NCBI GenBank assembly: GCA_013350335.1
Contig: CM023533.1
Location: forward strand, 31,354,869 to 31,418,868
Origin: Chimonanthus salicifolius
Lineage: Eukaryota; Streptophyta; Magnoliopsida; Laurales; Calycanthaceae
Length of the DNA: 64,000 nucleotides
Direction: 5' to 3'
Shown here piece after piece: positions 1 to 12,959 of the stretch. The notes beneath the pieces were generated by a model. The model did not search any database. It was not told where the DNA came from and saw nothing but the letters and a program-made list of their open reading frames with translations. Every line of letters begins with the position of its first letter. Position 1 is the stretch's first letter. Position numbers and translations under genes: made by a program.

Positions 1-61
1 AATGGCAGTGAGTTTGACGGGTAATTATCATGAATACCATATGGCAGCTGAATATGATTGA
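1..61 (+). CDS. Possible 3' end of an upstream gene (edge, weak)
   Basis: One frame is open from base 2 and reads MAVSLTGNYHEYHMAAEYD before a TGA at 59-61. A plant-like AATAAA signal follows at about 133, as a 3' UTR would give. Too little is visible to name a family. An alternative reading, NGSEFDG then TAA, exists in frame 1, and a GTAATT donor could also end an exon near base 20. Confidence 0.25.
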   Translation, partial: MAVSLTGNYHEYHMAAEYD

Positions 62-1690
62 CTCTCCTTGTTCAGCAGTTTCAGGCATTTTAAACAAGCT
101 TTGATTACTTGATACTCTGTTTTAATCTATTGAATAAATGATAAGCATTCAAAAGGACTACAAACCAGTGGCCTTCTACCTTCTAAAAAAAAGATGAATA
201 CAAATCAGTTTTGAAAATCTCAGTAGCTCTTTGGTTGAGTTTGTGTCCAACTATGTTGCATGGAGACTTTAATGTGTGATGCACCCACATTAAACACTTG
301 TACACATATCCATTCTCCATGGACTCTTTTAGTGTTTTGTAATATTATCTTCCAAGATGATTAAAATATTACAACACCTTCTCCTCTTAAAACCTAATTA
401 AATTATCAATATATTTATCATATAAATGTTTAGAGTAAAACTAATATATTATTTTCTATTAGTGTTATTTTTGCACCTTATTTCACTTAAAATAAGTTTA
501 ACTTTAAATTTATTTAAATATGGTTCCATGTTCCCGTGTCCTATTTTCTTTTACATTGCCAAGCCTGACACCATACATCTGTGTCAAACTTCGACATTTC
601 CTGTACCATGCAACTTAGTTGTCCAATAGGTGCTGCATAGAATGAAACTGGTGCTATGGTGCTGAATATGCATTGTATTAGCTGTTGTGCACTCAACCAT
701 GGCACTGTAATAACCTCCGGTGTTGATAATGGTGCCTCGTTTCGTCTGGGGAAAATAAATTCTCCTTATGCATCTACAGTATAAAATATTTCTTCAATGC
801 CTCTTTCTTTTGTTTTCTGCATGCTCTAAAGACAGTGGTTGACATTTTGATGAGCCACTGCAGTTATTAGTATTTGAAAATTTGAATGTGCAAGTCCAGT
901 GATGCTGACTTGAATTCTGTATGTACGAGAAGTATGCTACCTGTAACATGGGCAGAGTCCCACATCGGAAGTACCCTGGGTGACCCTGGGTTTATAAGCA
1001 GGGGGAGGGAGGGGGGCGGGGAAATCTCAAAATCGGCTAGTCATTTTGAGTGTGAAACCAACCCTGTGACATACCACTCTCTCTCAAGTCATAAACCTAT
1101 TGTTCCATCTAATATTGACCTTGCTATTATGTAAATATTCATTATGATTCTCCATTACCTAAAGCAAAACACGGCTATTCAGACAAGGCTTCAATTTATC
1201 TTTTATTAGTGTTTTCAGAATTTATTCCCACTTCATGTCGTTCCTCTTATGCTATTATTATTATTTTTTTTGAAGGCACTATTACCCAATATTGTACATT
1301 TGGGATATCTTTATTTACTATGGACAAGTCAGCATGTCATTTTCCAAGGTCTCCTCCATCTGACATTTCTTGTCCATGTTCAACAGGCTTTTGTCTATAT
1401 CCAAGTTACGTGCATGTTTACATTGTGCACTTTCTTCCCCTTAGGACAATGCACAAGGCACTGATATCCTTTTCAGATCTTGGGGTCTCCTCTGTTAGGC
1501 AAGCATATCATTATTTTCAAGCTACCTAAGCAATGTAATGGATTATAAAGTCCTACCAAAATCCATCTCTCCACTATTATGCCATTTTTTGCCAAACACG
1601 CTTTTCCATTAGGAACCTAATTGATTACCAATTTCCATGTAAAGTAGATATCTTTGATGTAGTTATATTGTTTAGTGAATTTCAGACGTC
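62..1690. other. No clear gene; one LTR-like fragment near 950-1035
   Basis: The short open frames here lack coding signs or family resemblance. Around 955-1010 the sequence carries a 'gtcccacatcgg' block followed by 'ggtttataagc' and a G-rich stretch, the usual look of the promoter part of small plant LTR elements. This part is inference from motif style only. A TC microsatellite lies at about 1691-1706. Confidence 0.4.
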
Positions 1691-1719
1691 TCTCTCTCTC
1701 TCTCTTTGTGGTGTGTCAG

Positions 1720-1818
1720 GAGACTGATGTTGAAGGAAAAGAGATTCATGTTTGGCATATTGTGATCTGCAGAGCTGATCCCTCAAAATTTTTCATATGG
1801 AAAGATCCTAACCAGTAA
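1720..1818 (+). CDS. Candidate terminal coding exon, family unknown
   Basis: A pyrimidine-rich tract (TC repeat) ends in GTGTGTCAG, a good 3' splice site. A 32-codon open frame follows (begins ETDVEGKEIHVWHIV, ends FFIWKDPNQ) and stops at TAA 1816-1818. The composition looks protein-like, with Trp, His and charged residues. No matching upstream exon is recognisable between bases 1 and 1718, so it may be the last exon of a gene entering from the left or a chance frame. Confidence 0.3.
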   Translation, partial: ETDVEGKEIHVWHIVICRADPSKFFIWKDPNQ

Positions 1819-2404
1819 TTGGATTACTTTTGCCATTGAATTTGGATTGCTTAAGTTTTCAATCAGTCCTTTTCAGACCACCATTTGACATGTTCTAATT
1901 CTTATTCATGTAACATGAAAAGAGCTGTTGTGATTATAGGAATTCATGCTGAAGTCATGTTGTCAAATTTTTTCCACTATGATGGATTCAGCAACAGTTT
2001 CACCCTAATAATTAGTGTGTAGCAGATAACCCTTTTAAACATTTTGGCCAGAATTCTGGTTTTGTTCTGACCAGAACGGCCATTTTAGGCCTGAATGGTC
2101 AAAACATGCGATTTCCAGTTCGAATCAACCAAGTTCTCTGTGAACACCTAAAAGTTGGGGCAGATGGTCTTCGAACTCCCATATTGCTTAAATCTAGCAT
2201 TCTAAGCAACAACTTTTCGACTTGTTCATCCAATAAGTAGTAGAATATGAAGAAGAACAAAATGTTGCATTGATTATTATTAAAACAACATAAATATGTT
2301 TGTCTATGTTTAACTCTATTTTATCCTTTCACCAACTTTTAGTCCTATTTATGTTCTAGTTTTTCGTCCTTCTGTTTTTGAAATGGAAAACTAAAATGGT
2401 TGGA

Positions 2405-2520
2405 ATGTTGTAGTGTCCCCGAGCCCAGACGATAGTGCCCCTGGATTGACTCTTATACCACTGTCATGGAGGCGCTACCCATCCCAAAATGGTTAACCAC
2501 TATGGGTGGTGCCTACTCCC
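2405..2520 (-). repeat. Decayed LTR/PBS fragment related to the copy near 38.6 kb
   Basis: The block contains 'gagcccagacgatagtgcc' and 'ttgactcttataccac' followed by TGTCATGG. The same order occurs at 38600-38660, where it is a minus-strand primer-binding site (complement of initiator Met tRNA) next to an LTR. This copy is diverged, and its far end is not visible. Confidence 0.45.
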
Positions 2521-3494
2521 ACTTATAAGCTTCGCGTGTTTGCCAGCACACACCTGTGTGACATAGAGCTATCAAAGCTCCTTGCGGGAAGCTGGGAAAC
2601 GTTTGTAGTGTTGCAGAATTTGGTAACTTTTTCAGATAAATCTATTCCATTGTTAATCTTGCTTCAGTTTGAAAGAGATCTTGACTGCTGATTATACAAA
2701 AACAGTTTCCAATGCATCTTTTATTTCAACATCGCCTCTTACACATAGCCAGAATGAATGGATATCCATCTGTTTTGACATAATACTGGTACTAATTGCA
2801 ATGTGGCTTACATAAAAATTCACCCTTAGCTATTGAGAGGAAAACAAATCAATTGATACCATCTACACACATAAACATCCTTTGTAAGCATGCCATGAAC
2901 GTTAGGACCAGAGACCATCTTTCTAGTGTCCTGAGCTCTCTAGCTCACTGCATCAGATGTTCTGTTTGCTATGTCAGCTCTGTGTAGATTGGCCAGGGGC
3001 ATATTTTAACTAATGCTTACCATAGGGATATCTAGACAAAATATATACATACACAGTAGTACATTTCCAAAAAAATATATATACACACAGTAAGACAAAT
3101 ACTTCTATTACCTCTAGAAGCACCTGTACTAGCCCTGCTATACTTGGATGTTAAGTTGCCAATTGATCACATCTGGTGGAATGGAGTATGGATGCACCAA
3201 ATTCAACTGCTCAAACTGGTTCAGGCTAGGTTTCCCCTTTCCATAATTTCATGTTATGTGTCAGCTTGCATGCCAATCACATTACATTCTTTTTTTGCCT
3301 TGTGCCCCAGGTTCTTTCAGGTGTTTCTTAGTTGGTTCCTGTAAGCTCCTACACATGAGGGGAAAAAGAATTAGAAGGATAAACATATGAAGCAAGACCT
3401 ATTAATTAATAAAAATGAAGATTGAACTCCTTCTTGGTATTATGATGCAAATGTAACACAAGTCTTGAGTGAAAGTAGAACTTCTGCATAGAAA

Positions 3495-3600
3495 GGGTGA
3501 CCTACTGTCCATAGTGTTACTCGGTGTGTGTGGATAGAAAGGTTTTCACATGCTTTGAGGATCTGTCGGGTGCTCGTCTTTTAAATAAAAAAGGGTGACC
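3495..3600 (-). repeat. Interspersed short repeat (SINE-like, 'CCACACACC' family)
   Basis: Read on the minus strand this stretch contains 'catgtgaaaacctttctatccacacac', which resembles blocks at 38320-38350 and 48570-48600 on the plus strand. A weaker relative lies near 7205-7290. It has the style of a low-copy SINE body. No target duplication was found. Confidence 0.4.
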
Positions 3601-3820
3601 TACTGTTAAATACTCATTATTGAACTACAAGCAATCTCACAACCCTCATCATGCATCATTTGTGATTAAACAAATTTTCATCAGTCATTTAATAAATTTC
3701 TATTAGGATATTTTTCAACAAAATCAGTTGTAATCTGCTCATATGAGTTAGCTAAGAAATAGAGTATTTACTGCTGCAAAAGAAGCATGTTCCATTTCAC
3801 TTTTTTGAAGTTGGTCGTCC

Positions 3821-4255
3821 TTACCTCAGTTCTTGAGCAGATGAGGCATGTCTTCTTCTTCCTCCATTTGAACCTTTTCTGTCATCATGTCTCCTTTTCA
3901 CCTCTTGTCTGTTAGCTTTCTTACATGAATAATGTCCAGACCGTCGGCTGAACCCAGTATCATCATCTTCCTCGTTATTTTGCTCTGACTGATCCATGAC
4001 ATCACCATCAACTTGGGTATTTGAATATCGATGACTTGGGCCAGAAGAAGCATCAGAAGCCATTGAGTCATTTTTGTCGTCGTCGTCGTCGTTGTCATCA
4101 CTGTTATCACCATCGCTGTCATTGTTGTCATCACTACTACTGCTGCTGATAGAATCATCATCTTTATCATGCATGGGAGACCCAATATACATTGTCCAAC
4201 CGGATTCACTGCTGTTACATTCTTCTGTGCCTCCCATGAGTTGGTAAGGCTCCAT
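3821..4255 (-). CDS. SOB FIVE-LIKE (SOFL) family protein
   Basis: A 144-residue open frame starts at ATG 4255. It carries both hallmark motifs of the plant SOFL family: a Ser/Glu-rich block followed by [10 protein letters not shown] (residues 18-27) and [13 protein letters not shown] (residues 63-75). Between them is a very acidic Ser/Asp run (33-60), and the C-terminal part is basic and Lys/Arg-rich. SOFL proteins are plant-specific and in Arabidopsis affect cytokinin levels and growth. The frame ends in ELR then TAA, but the same bases give a strong donor, CTGAG|GTAAGG, so the coding exon may end at 3825 and splice to a short last exon. One possible acceptor reads CTTACAG|GAACC near 3340 and would add about six residues. 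The 5' side carries a CT-repeat leader typical of plant UTRs. Confidence 0.8.
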   Translation of the reverse strand: MEPYQLMGGTEECNSSESGWTMYIGSPMHDKDDDSISSSSSDDNNDSDGDNSDDNDDDDDKNDSMASDASSGPSHRYSNTQVDGDVMDQSEQNNEEDDDTGFSRRSGHYSCKKANRQEVKRRHDDRKGSNGGRRRHASSAQELR

Positions 4256-4670
4256 ATTAGGAAGGGGGTTGAGAGAGAGAGAGAGAGAGAGGTGAGAAAG
4301 AAACCCAACAAACTAAGAGAATGAAAGTTGGAACCTATTTAATTACAATGTCTCTAAACGCCAAACATCCACATCTCTTGAAGAAGGGCCTCTTGCCCTG
4401 TTCTGTGTTTTTCCTTCTCTGACTATTCATTCATCAATAGATGGAGCTTTCAGTCGCAAAGCATCTTTCAAATGGAAAGATTATGAAGAATAGATGAAAC
4501 CTACCGTCTTAAATTAGTTACATTCAATTTCCAGAACCTGAAAGCTCCAAGACCTTTAATTCTCTGACATTTTCACGGCTAGAAAGCAGCCTTCTGTGAA
4601 ACCACAGAACCCAACTCGCAAAAGAACAAAAGGAGTAAAGAACCCATGTTCTTTTATTCTATATATAAAA
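4256..4670 (-). promoter_or_regulatory. Probable SOFL 5' UTR and TATA box
   Basis: On the minus strand a CT dinucleotide run (plus-strand GA run at 4270-4291) lies just upstream of the ATG. A TATATATA box occurs at about 4658-4666, roughly 400 bases upstream. The transcription start is not determined. Confidence 0.45.
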
Positions 4671-7600
4671 GAAAAAAGAAAACTGATAATGGGTTGCTTG
4701 CTTCTTTCATTTCACATCTGAATCTGCTAACTTCTTTATGTTACCAATTAATGGACAGCTTGTAAATGCATTAAATCAGACTAGACACAAACTTGGTGTT
4801 GGACCCACCTTCTTAAATGGGTAAAACAGCCTCTCCATCACCTGCTTTGTCTTTTACATTTGGAATAGGGATTATAGATTAGGTATAGATCTAATCAGCT
4901 CTTGTACCTTCTTCCCTGTTTTGCTGTTACCTGCTTACCCCATAAAGCAGGCCAGCTTCTGGTGTCATTACTGCCATAGGAGGAAGAACATTGGATTTAA
5001 TTACTTAATCATGGATAAGATACAACAAAATGTTCCACGGAAACACCTTTCCTACCACATAAAAAATAATAATATCGACACTATATTTCTAATGATTAGG
5101 TTCTACAGAACTTAACACGAAGACCATAGGATGTTATTAAAAGTAGAGGGGAGAAAAGGACGTACTCTGGATTGAGATTTTGACTATAATGATGATGAAA
5201 TATGAATTGTACGGCGATCACCCTCGACTTATTGGCATGAATTGATTCCTTGTATCAGTGCATTTGGTGGCCATCAACCGAGCTCATCAATTTAGACAGT
5301 TGGGATTAAGGTGTAAATGAATGCCACATGACTGCAGCAGTACGCATGATGAATTTGATCAGACAGCTGACGATTCCTCTATAATTAAGGTAGGAGTATA
5401 ATTGCTAATTTGTTAACAAAATACCATTTTTTAAGTAAATTTTAAACTAATGACAACTTTCCATGATTTGGTGTGCTCAACCTTTAGCTAATATTTATTT
5501 GTTCCATTGTTGGGCTGTCTTCCATATTCCTCTATGACTGGGAAGAGGAGATGGAAATTAACAACACAAGTCGCATTCAAATGTGCTGTCCACAGTTTGG
5601 CCATGTCCTTTCTGAGCATGAAATTTAGCTGCTATCCACTCTTCTGGGTTTTGGTAACCTTACCATTATCTTCTCTTATTGCAGATACAACTACCAAATT
5701 AGAACAAAAAAAAAAAAAACAGAAATGATAGGAACGCTTGTGTTTTTTATAATATGAGACACCAAATTAATTCTTTTGCCCACTTATTATCGTCAGAGTA
5801 TTCAAAAAATACACCGATATCTCTTATTATAAAAGAAAATGATGTTCCAATCTAAATCCTTCATTTGAAGGGATCATTCTTGTAAACTGGTTGAAGACTG
5901 TGGATCATGGTTTGTGCCTGGCAATGATCCAGTTTATTAATGTTTTTTAAAATATTAAATACTTATTTTGTTCTATAAAATTATCGAATGAAATGTAAAT
6001 ATTTATTTAATTCCTAAAAAATTGCCATCTTAATTGGTCTTTCATGTTTTTTTTTTTTTTTTAAAGTACGGCCACCAAGTGTGGTTGACTGGTGACACTT
6101 GACATTGGGATGACTCTTTCCCGCGAGTTTGCAACAAAGTTTTCAAGGTTTTCTCTTTGTTATAAATCTTTCTACTTGACTTTTATTAAAATAAATGTTG
6201 TTTGTTGACTATCATGTGAATTTTGATTATTCATTTAATATATAATTGATATAGTTTGTGAAAATTAACATAATCGAGAAAAAACAACAAAAATGACTAA
6301 AATAGAAAAAAAAAATTTAGAACTGGATTTTGTGAGTTGAATTTGTTTATCACATTTTATCATGTCAATAATTAAAAATGTAAAATTCTTATACAAATAA
6401 AAAAATTGAATTTAAGATTTGATTTGATGAGTTGAAAGGATTTGGTCGGTCTTGACCTAAAAATGACGGAACGAGAAAAAACACATGTATAACTTTGCAC
6501 GTAGAATATTTTGAGGCAACTCGAATATAGAGTGTTGAAATGTAATGAATATATAAACCATAAATCATAAGGAGAATGATAAAGAGAGACATGAAAAATA
6601 ATTAATCAACTGACTTTATAATATATGATAGCGTCAAGTTAAATTCAAAAAATTAAATTCTAAATAAATAAAATTTGAGACTATAATAATGATGATGATT
6701 ATCTTATTGAACACATTATATACTTTCGGTTGATATTAAAAATTTTAAATAGTCATATCATGATTAATATAAATAAATGATTGCACATGCGAGGCACCTC
6801 ATGAAAAAAATAAAAATATAAACCAACATTGATCGTGTTTGCCTCTCAAGCAGAGGTCTCCACCTAACACGCGGCATGTATGAAGCACGTGTAACACGAG
6901 TTACCGCGTTTCTGCAGGTGAATAAAATTTCTTTACCGACACTATCCTCGCTTCGTCTGAAATAGGCAGGCAGCTTGCTCCCATTTCTGCATTTTTCAAA
7001 AAAGGGAGAATAATAAAAGATTTTATTTTTTTTATAATAAAGAATAATAAAATACCCATATTTTTATCATTTCTTAAAAAAAACTCTTTCCTACGTATTT
7101 ATATGGAACCCACTTGAGTTCAATATAATAGGTTTATTAGAAAATGACTTGTAGGAGTTGGAATGATAATAAAAATCTGTTTCACAAAATGAGATTTTTA
7201 AGTTTAATTCTCATTCCACTTCGAAGGACCACTGTTCATAGAGCTACTCTATATATGTGAATAGAAAGGCTTGTATGATGTCTCGAAAATTTAGTAAAAA
7301 AATATGAAGTTCATCAAAAGTCATTGTTATTAAATTAATCAATTTTTAAATGTCATACAAGTTTAGAGATTAAAATATATCACTTCCAGAATCTATGAGA
7401 GTAGAAATTGACCAAGTCCTAAGAAAGCTCATTAACCAAGTGTTAAAACTTTCTGCTCATCTAATATGAAGTTATTTAACACGGGTAAATTTTTTTAAGA
7501 GACACGAGACGAAATGGAGTTCTAATTTTATTTTTATCAGTGTACCGCTAATAAAGTACCGATGAATCGATATGCAAAATATATACATGCAGAGCAGCAT

Positions 7601-10201
7601 ATTATTGGTTCACTGGTACTTTATGAGTGGTACACCGGTAAAGATAAAATAGAAATTTCACTCCATCAAACTCTTTGTTAGGATGGGCGCCCTTTGCTTA
7701 TAAATATTATGGGATGTGCTTAAATCAAATGCTCTAGACTTTGATTAAATTTAAATAGTTCTAAAATATCTGTTTTCTTTAGTTAGTGAATCCATTTTTA
7801 TGCTGCCATTCCTTTCAAAAATATTTATGAGTAAAGTTTGTATAGAATTTTACTAAATCTAATTATGTTATTCTTTGCCTTTAAATTTCTAAAAGAACTA
7901 TGTTATTTTGCACTGCTGGCTTGCTGCAAAAGTCAAAAAAATAAGAAAACCTCCAAATAAAAGTTGCTTTGAAACTTTTCTATTACATTCAATCAACATT
8001 CCCAAGGCGAAGGATTTCCATTGCCCCACCATGATCTCTTTTGTGTCCAAATTTTTTGCAAAAGTTTTACATTTTTGGAGTAATATTCATTTCATTTTTT
8101 TCTAAATCAAGATAATAATTTGGACATATATTTGTTAAATGAAGTGACTGTTGGGAGAAAATCATCTTCTCTACTACACAAAGTAATATTGAAAAAACAG
8201 AAAAGAAAAATCAAGAAAAGAGAAATAAATCACAATCCACAGATCTTATGTGGTCCTCTTTCAGTGGGTTCATAGATTGTTCAAATGCAAAACAAATAAG
8301 AGTCGGCTCTTGTTACAAATGTTTAGCTTTTTTCACACAAATAACCATATATACTACTCTAATCAAGGTTTACATAGACGACACGTGAAAAATACAACAT
8401 TGTCTTCAACCGGATTGATAGTACATATTTAATGATCTGATTACACAAAACCTAATAATAACTATAAATCTATTTACAATTTTTTTACTTTAAAATATAT
8501 AGCTCATAAAAAATCTGATATGATTAGATCATATTTTACATATTCTTCAAAATTTAATCAATTTTTTTTATAATTTCTAAAATTTAAAATTTAAAACTAT
8601 GACTTAATAATTCAATCAAAATAATTTTTAGTAGAATATATTAAAAAAATATTTTTTTAATAAACTAATCATCATCTCATTTAATAAATTCTATTTATAG
8701 ATATGCAATGTAATGCTCGACCGACCAGAAAAGGGGCAATCATTTCACTTAAAAGTGGAGAGCATGGTCAGAGTAAGTCGGTGGTCATGCTCTTTATCGA
8801 TTAGATTCAACTTTCTTGTTTGGTCCACTGCATTGATGGAGTTTTGGCCGTGCTCGCCATAATAATTTCTCACGACTTTGAAAATAAATAATTTTACTCT
8901 AAATATCTTTACAAAAACTACTTCTCATTTACAAGTTTTATTTACAAAAGTGTATTATTTGAAATATTCTTAATTTTTTATAATTATAAAAAAAAAACCT
9001 TCTCACTTTGACAAAAATTCTAAAACAAAGGTCAAATTCCTTTTAAAAATTATTATATTAATGGGTATATCATATGGATAAATTTGTAAATAAATTGGTC
9101 ACATCAAATCTAAAATGATTGTTGAAGCTTTTATATAATTACAAATTCATCTTTAAACTTATTCACGTGTCATATTGATATTAATGCCACTGTATATTGT
9201 GTGGTGCTAAAACATCAAAAGATTTGGGTCATTTTCTAAAGCTCAAAGGAGACTTCTTTGTCACCCATTTGCCTAGTGCATGTCATTCACTTAACATGCT
9301 TTTGATTTGATTGTGATTAAAGTTATACTTACCACTAATTGGAGCTTAATTTTTCTATTTTAGTTAATTGTTTGTTATTAAAATTAAAATTTATGATCAT
9401 CTAACTTAATTGATTTTTGAGTTATTATAATCCAAAAATAATAATTTCTAGTCACCTTAGTATCTTAAGTTTGGAGGTTTAATTCTCTTATATATGTGCT
9501 CATGTTATTTTTTATTTTATTTTTCTAGTTATATGTGAAATTAGCATTTGGGGCCTTAGCATCTTTTATAATCCTTGAAACAATGAGGGTAGAAGTATAA
9601 TTTGAAATTAGATAGCCGTTAATCTCTTCCATATAATACGAAGACATGGTGAAAAGACACCCTTGTTCCAGTCCCAAGAGTAGGAATACGAAGAGCAGAG
9701 AAGGGCAAAACTGTTAATTCAAATATATTTATACCTGAATATAAACATTTTTTTGGACAAAATCAATTCCTTGATTTTTTAATAAGCATTTGAAACTCTC
9801 ATTACTCTCCTAAGTGCTTAACCATAAAACTAAAGATGATTTAATGCTAATTAGTAATAAAAATCAATTATATATTTGTCGGTGATGTTGAGAAGAAGTT
9901 TCAAGCAAACAATATAAAATTTAGTAAAAAAATTGGAATATATGAAGTGCAAGTTGAATAGATCTAAGAGTGGAGATGATGAATTTATTTAAATTAGAAA
10001 TTAGTATGTCATAATGAGAAAATTCAGTACTTTGGTGGAATTATAGAATAAAAGAGAAAGTCTAGCTTGAACATAACTGATAGGATAGGTATCAGAGTTA
10101 GCTTAAAGTGAGAAAGTGAATTCATGTGATAGCCTATAAAGGGGCTTTGTATAAGACAAATATTAGAATATAACGCTATTTAGAGTTGAATATTGAGCAA
10201 T
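4671..10201. other. Gene-poor AT-rich intergenic DNA
   Basis: No open frame here resembles a protein family. The sequence is AT-rich with A and T runs. Short repeat pieces occur, for example around 7205-7290 (related to the block at 3.5 kb). Nothing else can be supported. Confidence 0.6.
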
Positions 10202-10221
10202 AATTATTCTTCTTCATAATT

Positions 10222-10391
10222 CACATTGGTGTAGTTCAACAGATTATCTCCCATTTTAGAAAGTGAGACGTTGTGGATTTGAGTCCCCATGGCTTAACTT
10301 TGGTGTGCCTTAGGGATAGCCTATGGAGATTTTAGTAGGACTGTGTCTGAGTTTCCTGAGTTTCTCCCACACATAAATCCAAAAAAAAAAA
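10222..10391 (+). mobile_element. tRNA-derived SINE, copy 1
   Basis: The unit holds a pol III box-B-like 'gtggatttgagtcccc' at about 10272 and ends in an A run at 10381-10391. It aligns along its length with the block at 44712-44875, sharing 'ttggtgtgccttaggga' and 'tttagaaagtg'-type words. An imperfect target duplication frames it: aattattcttcttca (10202-10216) and aattatatacttcttca (10390-10406). Confidence 0.7.
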
Positions 10392-10438
10392 TTATATACT
10401 TCTTCAAGATAAATATTAAAAGTATATACTATATTGAG

Positions 10439-10830
10439 CAGGGGTGCCCATTCTAATACGAGCGTTATCTTTTAAGAGGCATGGATTTTAGTGAACTTCT
10501 CATTTTGTCCCTCATACATGTGCAGAAATCGATTTACTTTTCATTGAATTGATTCACTTATCGATGCACCGACCGGATTATTTTACATATAAATCGGTTC
10601 ACTTTTCAGTGAATCAGTTCACTCATCGGTGCACCGGATAGTTCACTTTTCAGTGAATCGGTTCACTTATCGATGCACCGACCGGATCATTTTACACATA
10701 AATCAGTTCACTTTTTAATGAACCGATTCACTAAAAAAGTGAGCCGATTTCTACGGATGAATGTAAAGTGGGAAATCTGATAACTTGTGTCTACTAAAAA
10801 AGTATACCCGTGTTAGAATGGACACCCTTG
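10439..10830. mobile_element. MITE with terminal inverted repeats and internal tandem units
   Basis: The left end CAGGGGTGCCCATTCTAA is matched by the complement of the right end, CAAGGGTGTCCATTCTAA. The middle repeats units around 'cggttcacttttcagtgaa' and 'gatgcaccgaccgga', with a period of roughly 110 bases. No target duplication is visible, so superfamily is not assigned. Confidence 0.7.
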
Positions 10831-11519
10831 AACAGAAAAGGGAAAAGGGATTCTAACTCAAAAATCACTTCAAACGTCAGCTACTATTTTCTATTCATGA
10901 AACCTATAAAATTTTAATATACAAATAAATAACAATCAAACTCATTTCTCCAAGGCACAAATGAGAATTGTTGAGTGCACGATACTATCTCCTTAATGAA
11001 AAATGAATGATATCACCTTAATTTTTTTTTAATAAGATATGCAGCATAGAGGTCATAATGGGCATGCCACCAACAACAGTATTAAAAAAAAAAATTAATT
11101 AATTTCTTGCCTTTTCGATACAAAACTCCTTATCAAAATTACAAACATAGCTCTAGTGTACACATACAAATCTAACCACATTAGGCGACATTCCAATCAT
11201 TCGTCAAATTTGGAGAGCTGAGATTTACAAATAAGGTAATATATTGGAATAAATCAGTAATAATATTTAAAAAAATTATGAATCACAACTACCCATTTAA
11301 ACATTTTTCATGTGTCAAAATTTACTTCTTCTACCTGTAGTTTGACTTGTAGACAATTGTCAGCCTGTAATTACTAATTAAAACTATTATTCAATACTTA
11401 TTTATCATATCATCAAAGTATTCAAGCAAGGAATAATAAAGCAATCTCTCTCTAACTGTTTTAATAGTTTATGTCAAAATGTGGTTCGTAGTCTATGATT
11501 AAAGTTTAAATGGATGAAT

Positions 11520-11896
11520 CACGGGTGCAAAATTCGACCACCCCGAGATATCAGTCGATATCTCAGCCGATAAATTTCTCTTTTCCTTTTTTTTTTTTTT
11601 TAAATATTAGTATTTTTTATTTTTATTTTTTTAATTAAAAAATAAATAAATAACCCAAAAGGAAGCTTCTTTTTTAAAAAAAAAAATGAAAACGAAAATA
11701 TCTGTTGAGTCCGATATCGGCTGAGATATCAACTCGGGCCTACCACAGTTTTGATTTTTTTTTTAAAAAAAATTATTGATACTATAAATATCGACCGATA
11801 TCGGACCGATATATATCGTCGATATGCATGTTATATCAGTTGAGAAATACTATGTACGGACGATACATTTCGTATCGACCGATATCTTGACTCCCA
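11520..11896. mobile_element. ATCGGCCGAT-family element, copy 1
   Basis: This AT-rich element is studded with variants of 'atatcgg(c/a)cgatat'. It is flanked by perfect 8-bp direct repeats GGATGAAT (11512-11519 and 11897-11904), as expected of hAT-type transposons. It has no coding capacity. Related copies lie at 36440, 37410, 56039 and 57453. Confidence 0.75.
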
Positions 11897-12254
11897 GGAT
11901 GAATAGTTATGATGAGAGTTATCAAGTTGATTTGATTTATAAGATAAAATAAATTATCTAATAATATATTTATTTATCATAGACAATTCAATAATAAAAA
12001 TGCATCAAATGGATAATACTTTCATTAATATTTAATGATCAATCAGATTATGATTCTTATGCTGCAGCAGATGACACGTGGTGGTATCCTCTTATAATTA
12101 GCTAAAACCACGGGCCTTTTCGTGACTAGTTCAGACTTGTGTGGAGTTTGAACTTGTTTATTGCCTCAAGACTTATTGACATCTTGATTTTCTAATTCTA
12201 TGCACTGGATTTCAAATTTTTTTAAGGCAAATTATTAGTATACTCTCGCGTTTT

Positions 12255-12630
12255 TTTTCATACGAACGAACTATCAGTTCATTTCGACATTCGCTCGAAT
12301 AAATTAATTTAGTTCATTCGAACGAATGGGCAGAACACTGTTCATTTATTCGAATGAACTTAAGCGTAAGAACCATGCTACAGTAATATATCATTTAAAT
12401 AATAAAATATTCTTTAAAACTTTAAAATTATTTTTTAAGCACTGTGTATTTCCAAATTTTCTCAAATTGAATATTCGGACTAATTATGATAATTTAATAA
12501 AAATATTTTAAGACTTTAAGATTTTTGACACTTTCAAATACTTAAAACACAGTGTTTTATAAATAAAGGTATCCCTTAACTGTGCCGAAAACATATTTGA
12601 AAGTGTCAAAAGACCTTTAAATCTTATATA
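12255..12630. repeat. Imperfect palindromes, possible decayed MITE
   Basis: A palindrome-rich start ('cattcgaacgaatg'-type words at 12285-12360) is followed by an inverted pair: 'tttttgacactttcaaat' near 12520 and 'atttgaaagtgtcaaaa' near 12596. A smaller pair around 'cactgtgt/cacagtg' lies inside. Ends and target duplication are not certain. Confidence 0.45.
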
Positions 12631-12959
12631 ATAAAATAGGGCAGCCATAAAGACAATACCTATTAATCTGCGTGGGTAATTTTAAATTTCTAGGAATAAA
12701 TTAGCGGTTTTGGATTCTACTTCTCTTGAATTTACATGATACAAAGAACTTAGTAGGTGATGGAATTAGTTTAAGCTCCAACATGAAATCAGAATACTTA
12801 TATTATTAAGAAAAAAAAACAATATTCATTTATACTGCCAAACACTGAACAGATTTACAAATTGACTGAAAATCTAATTACCAAAACATTAAGAGTTTTT
12901 GTTATTTTGTATTAAACACATATAAAAGGCCTGTCGGTAATTAATAGGATAGCTCAACC

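Noticed and set aside
3898..4311. A 137-aa minus frame rich in Met/Thr overlapping the SOFL gene
   Set aside because: It is the shifted reading of the Asp/Ser repeat in SOFL, whose own frame carries the family motifs.
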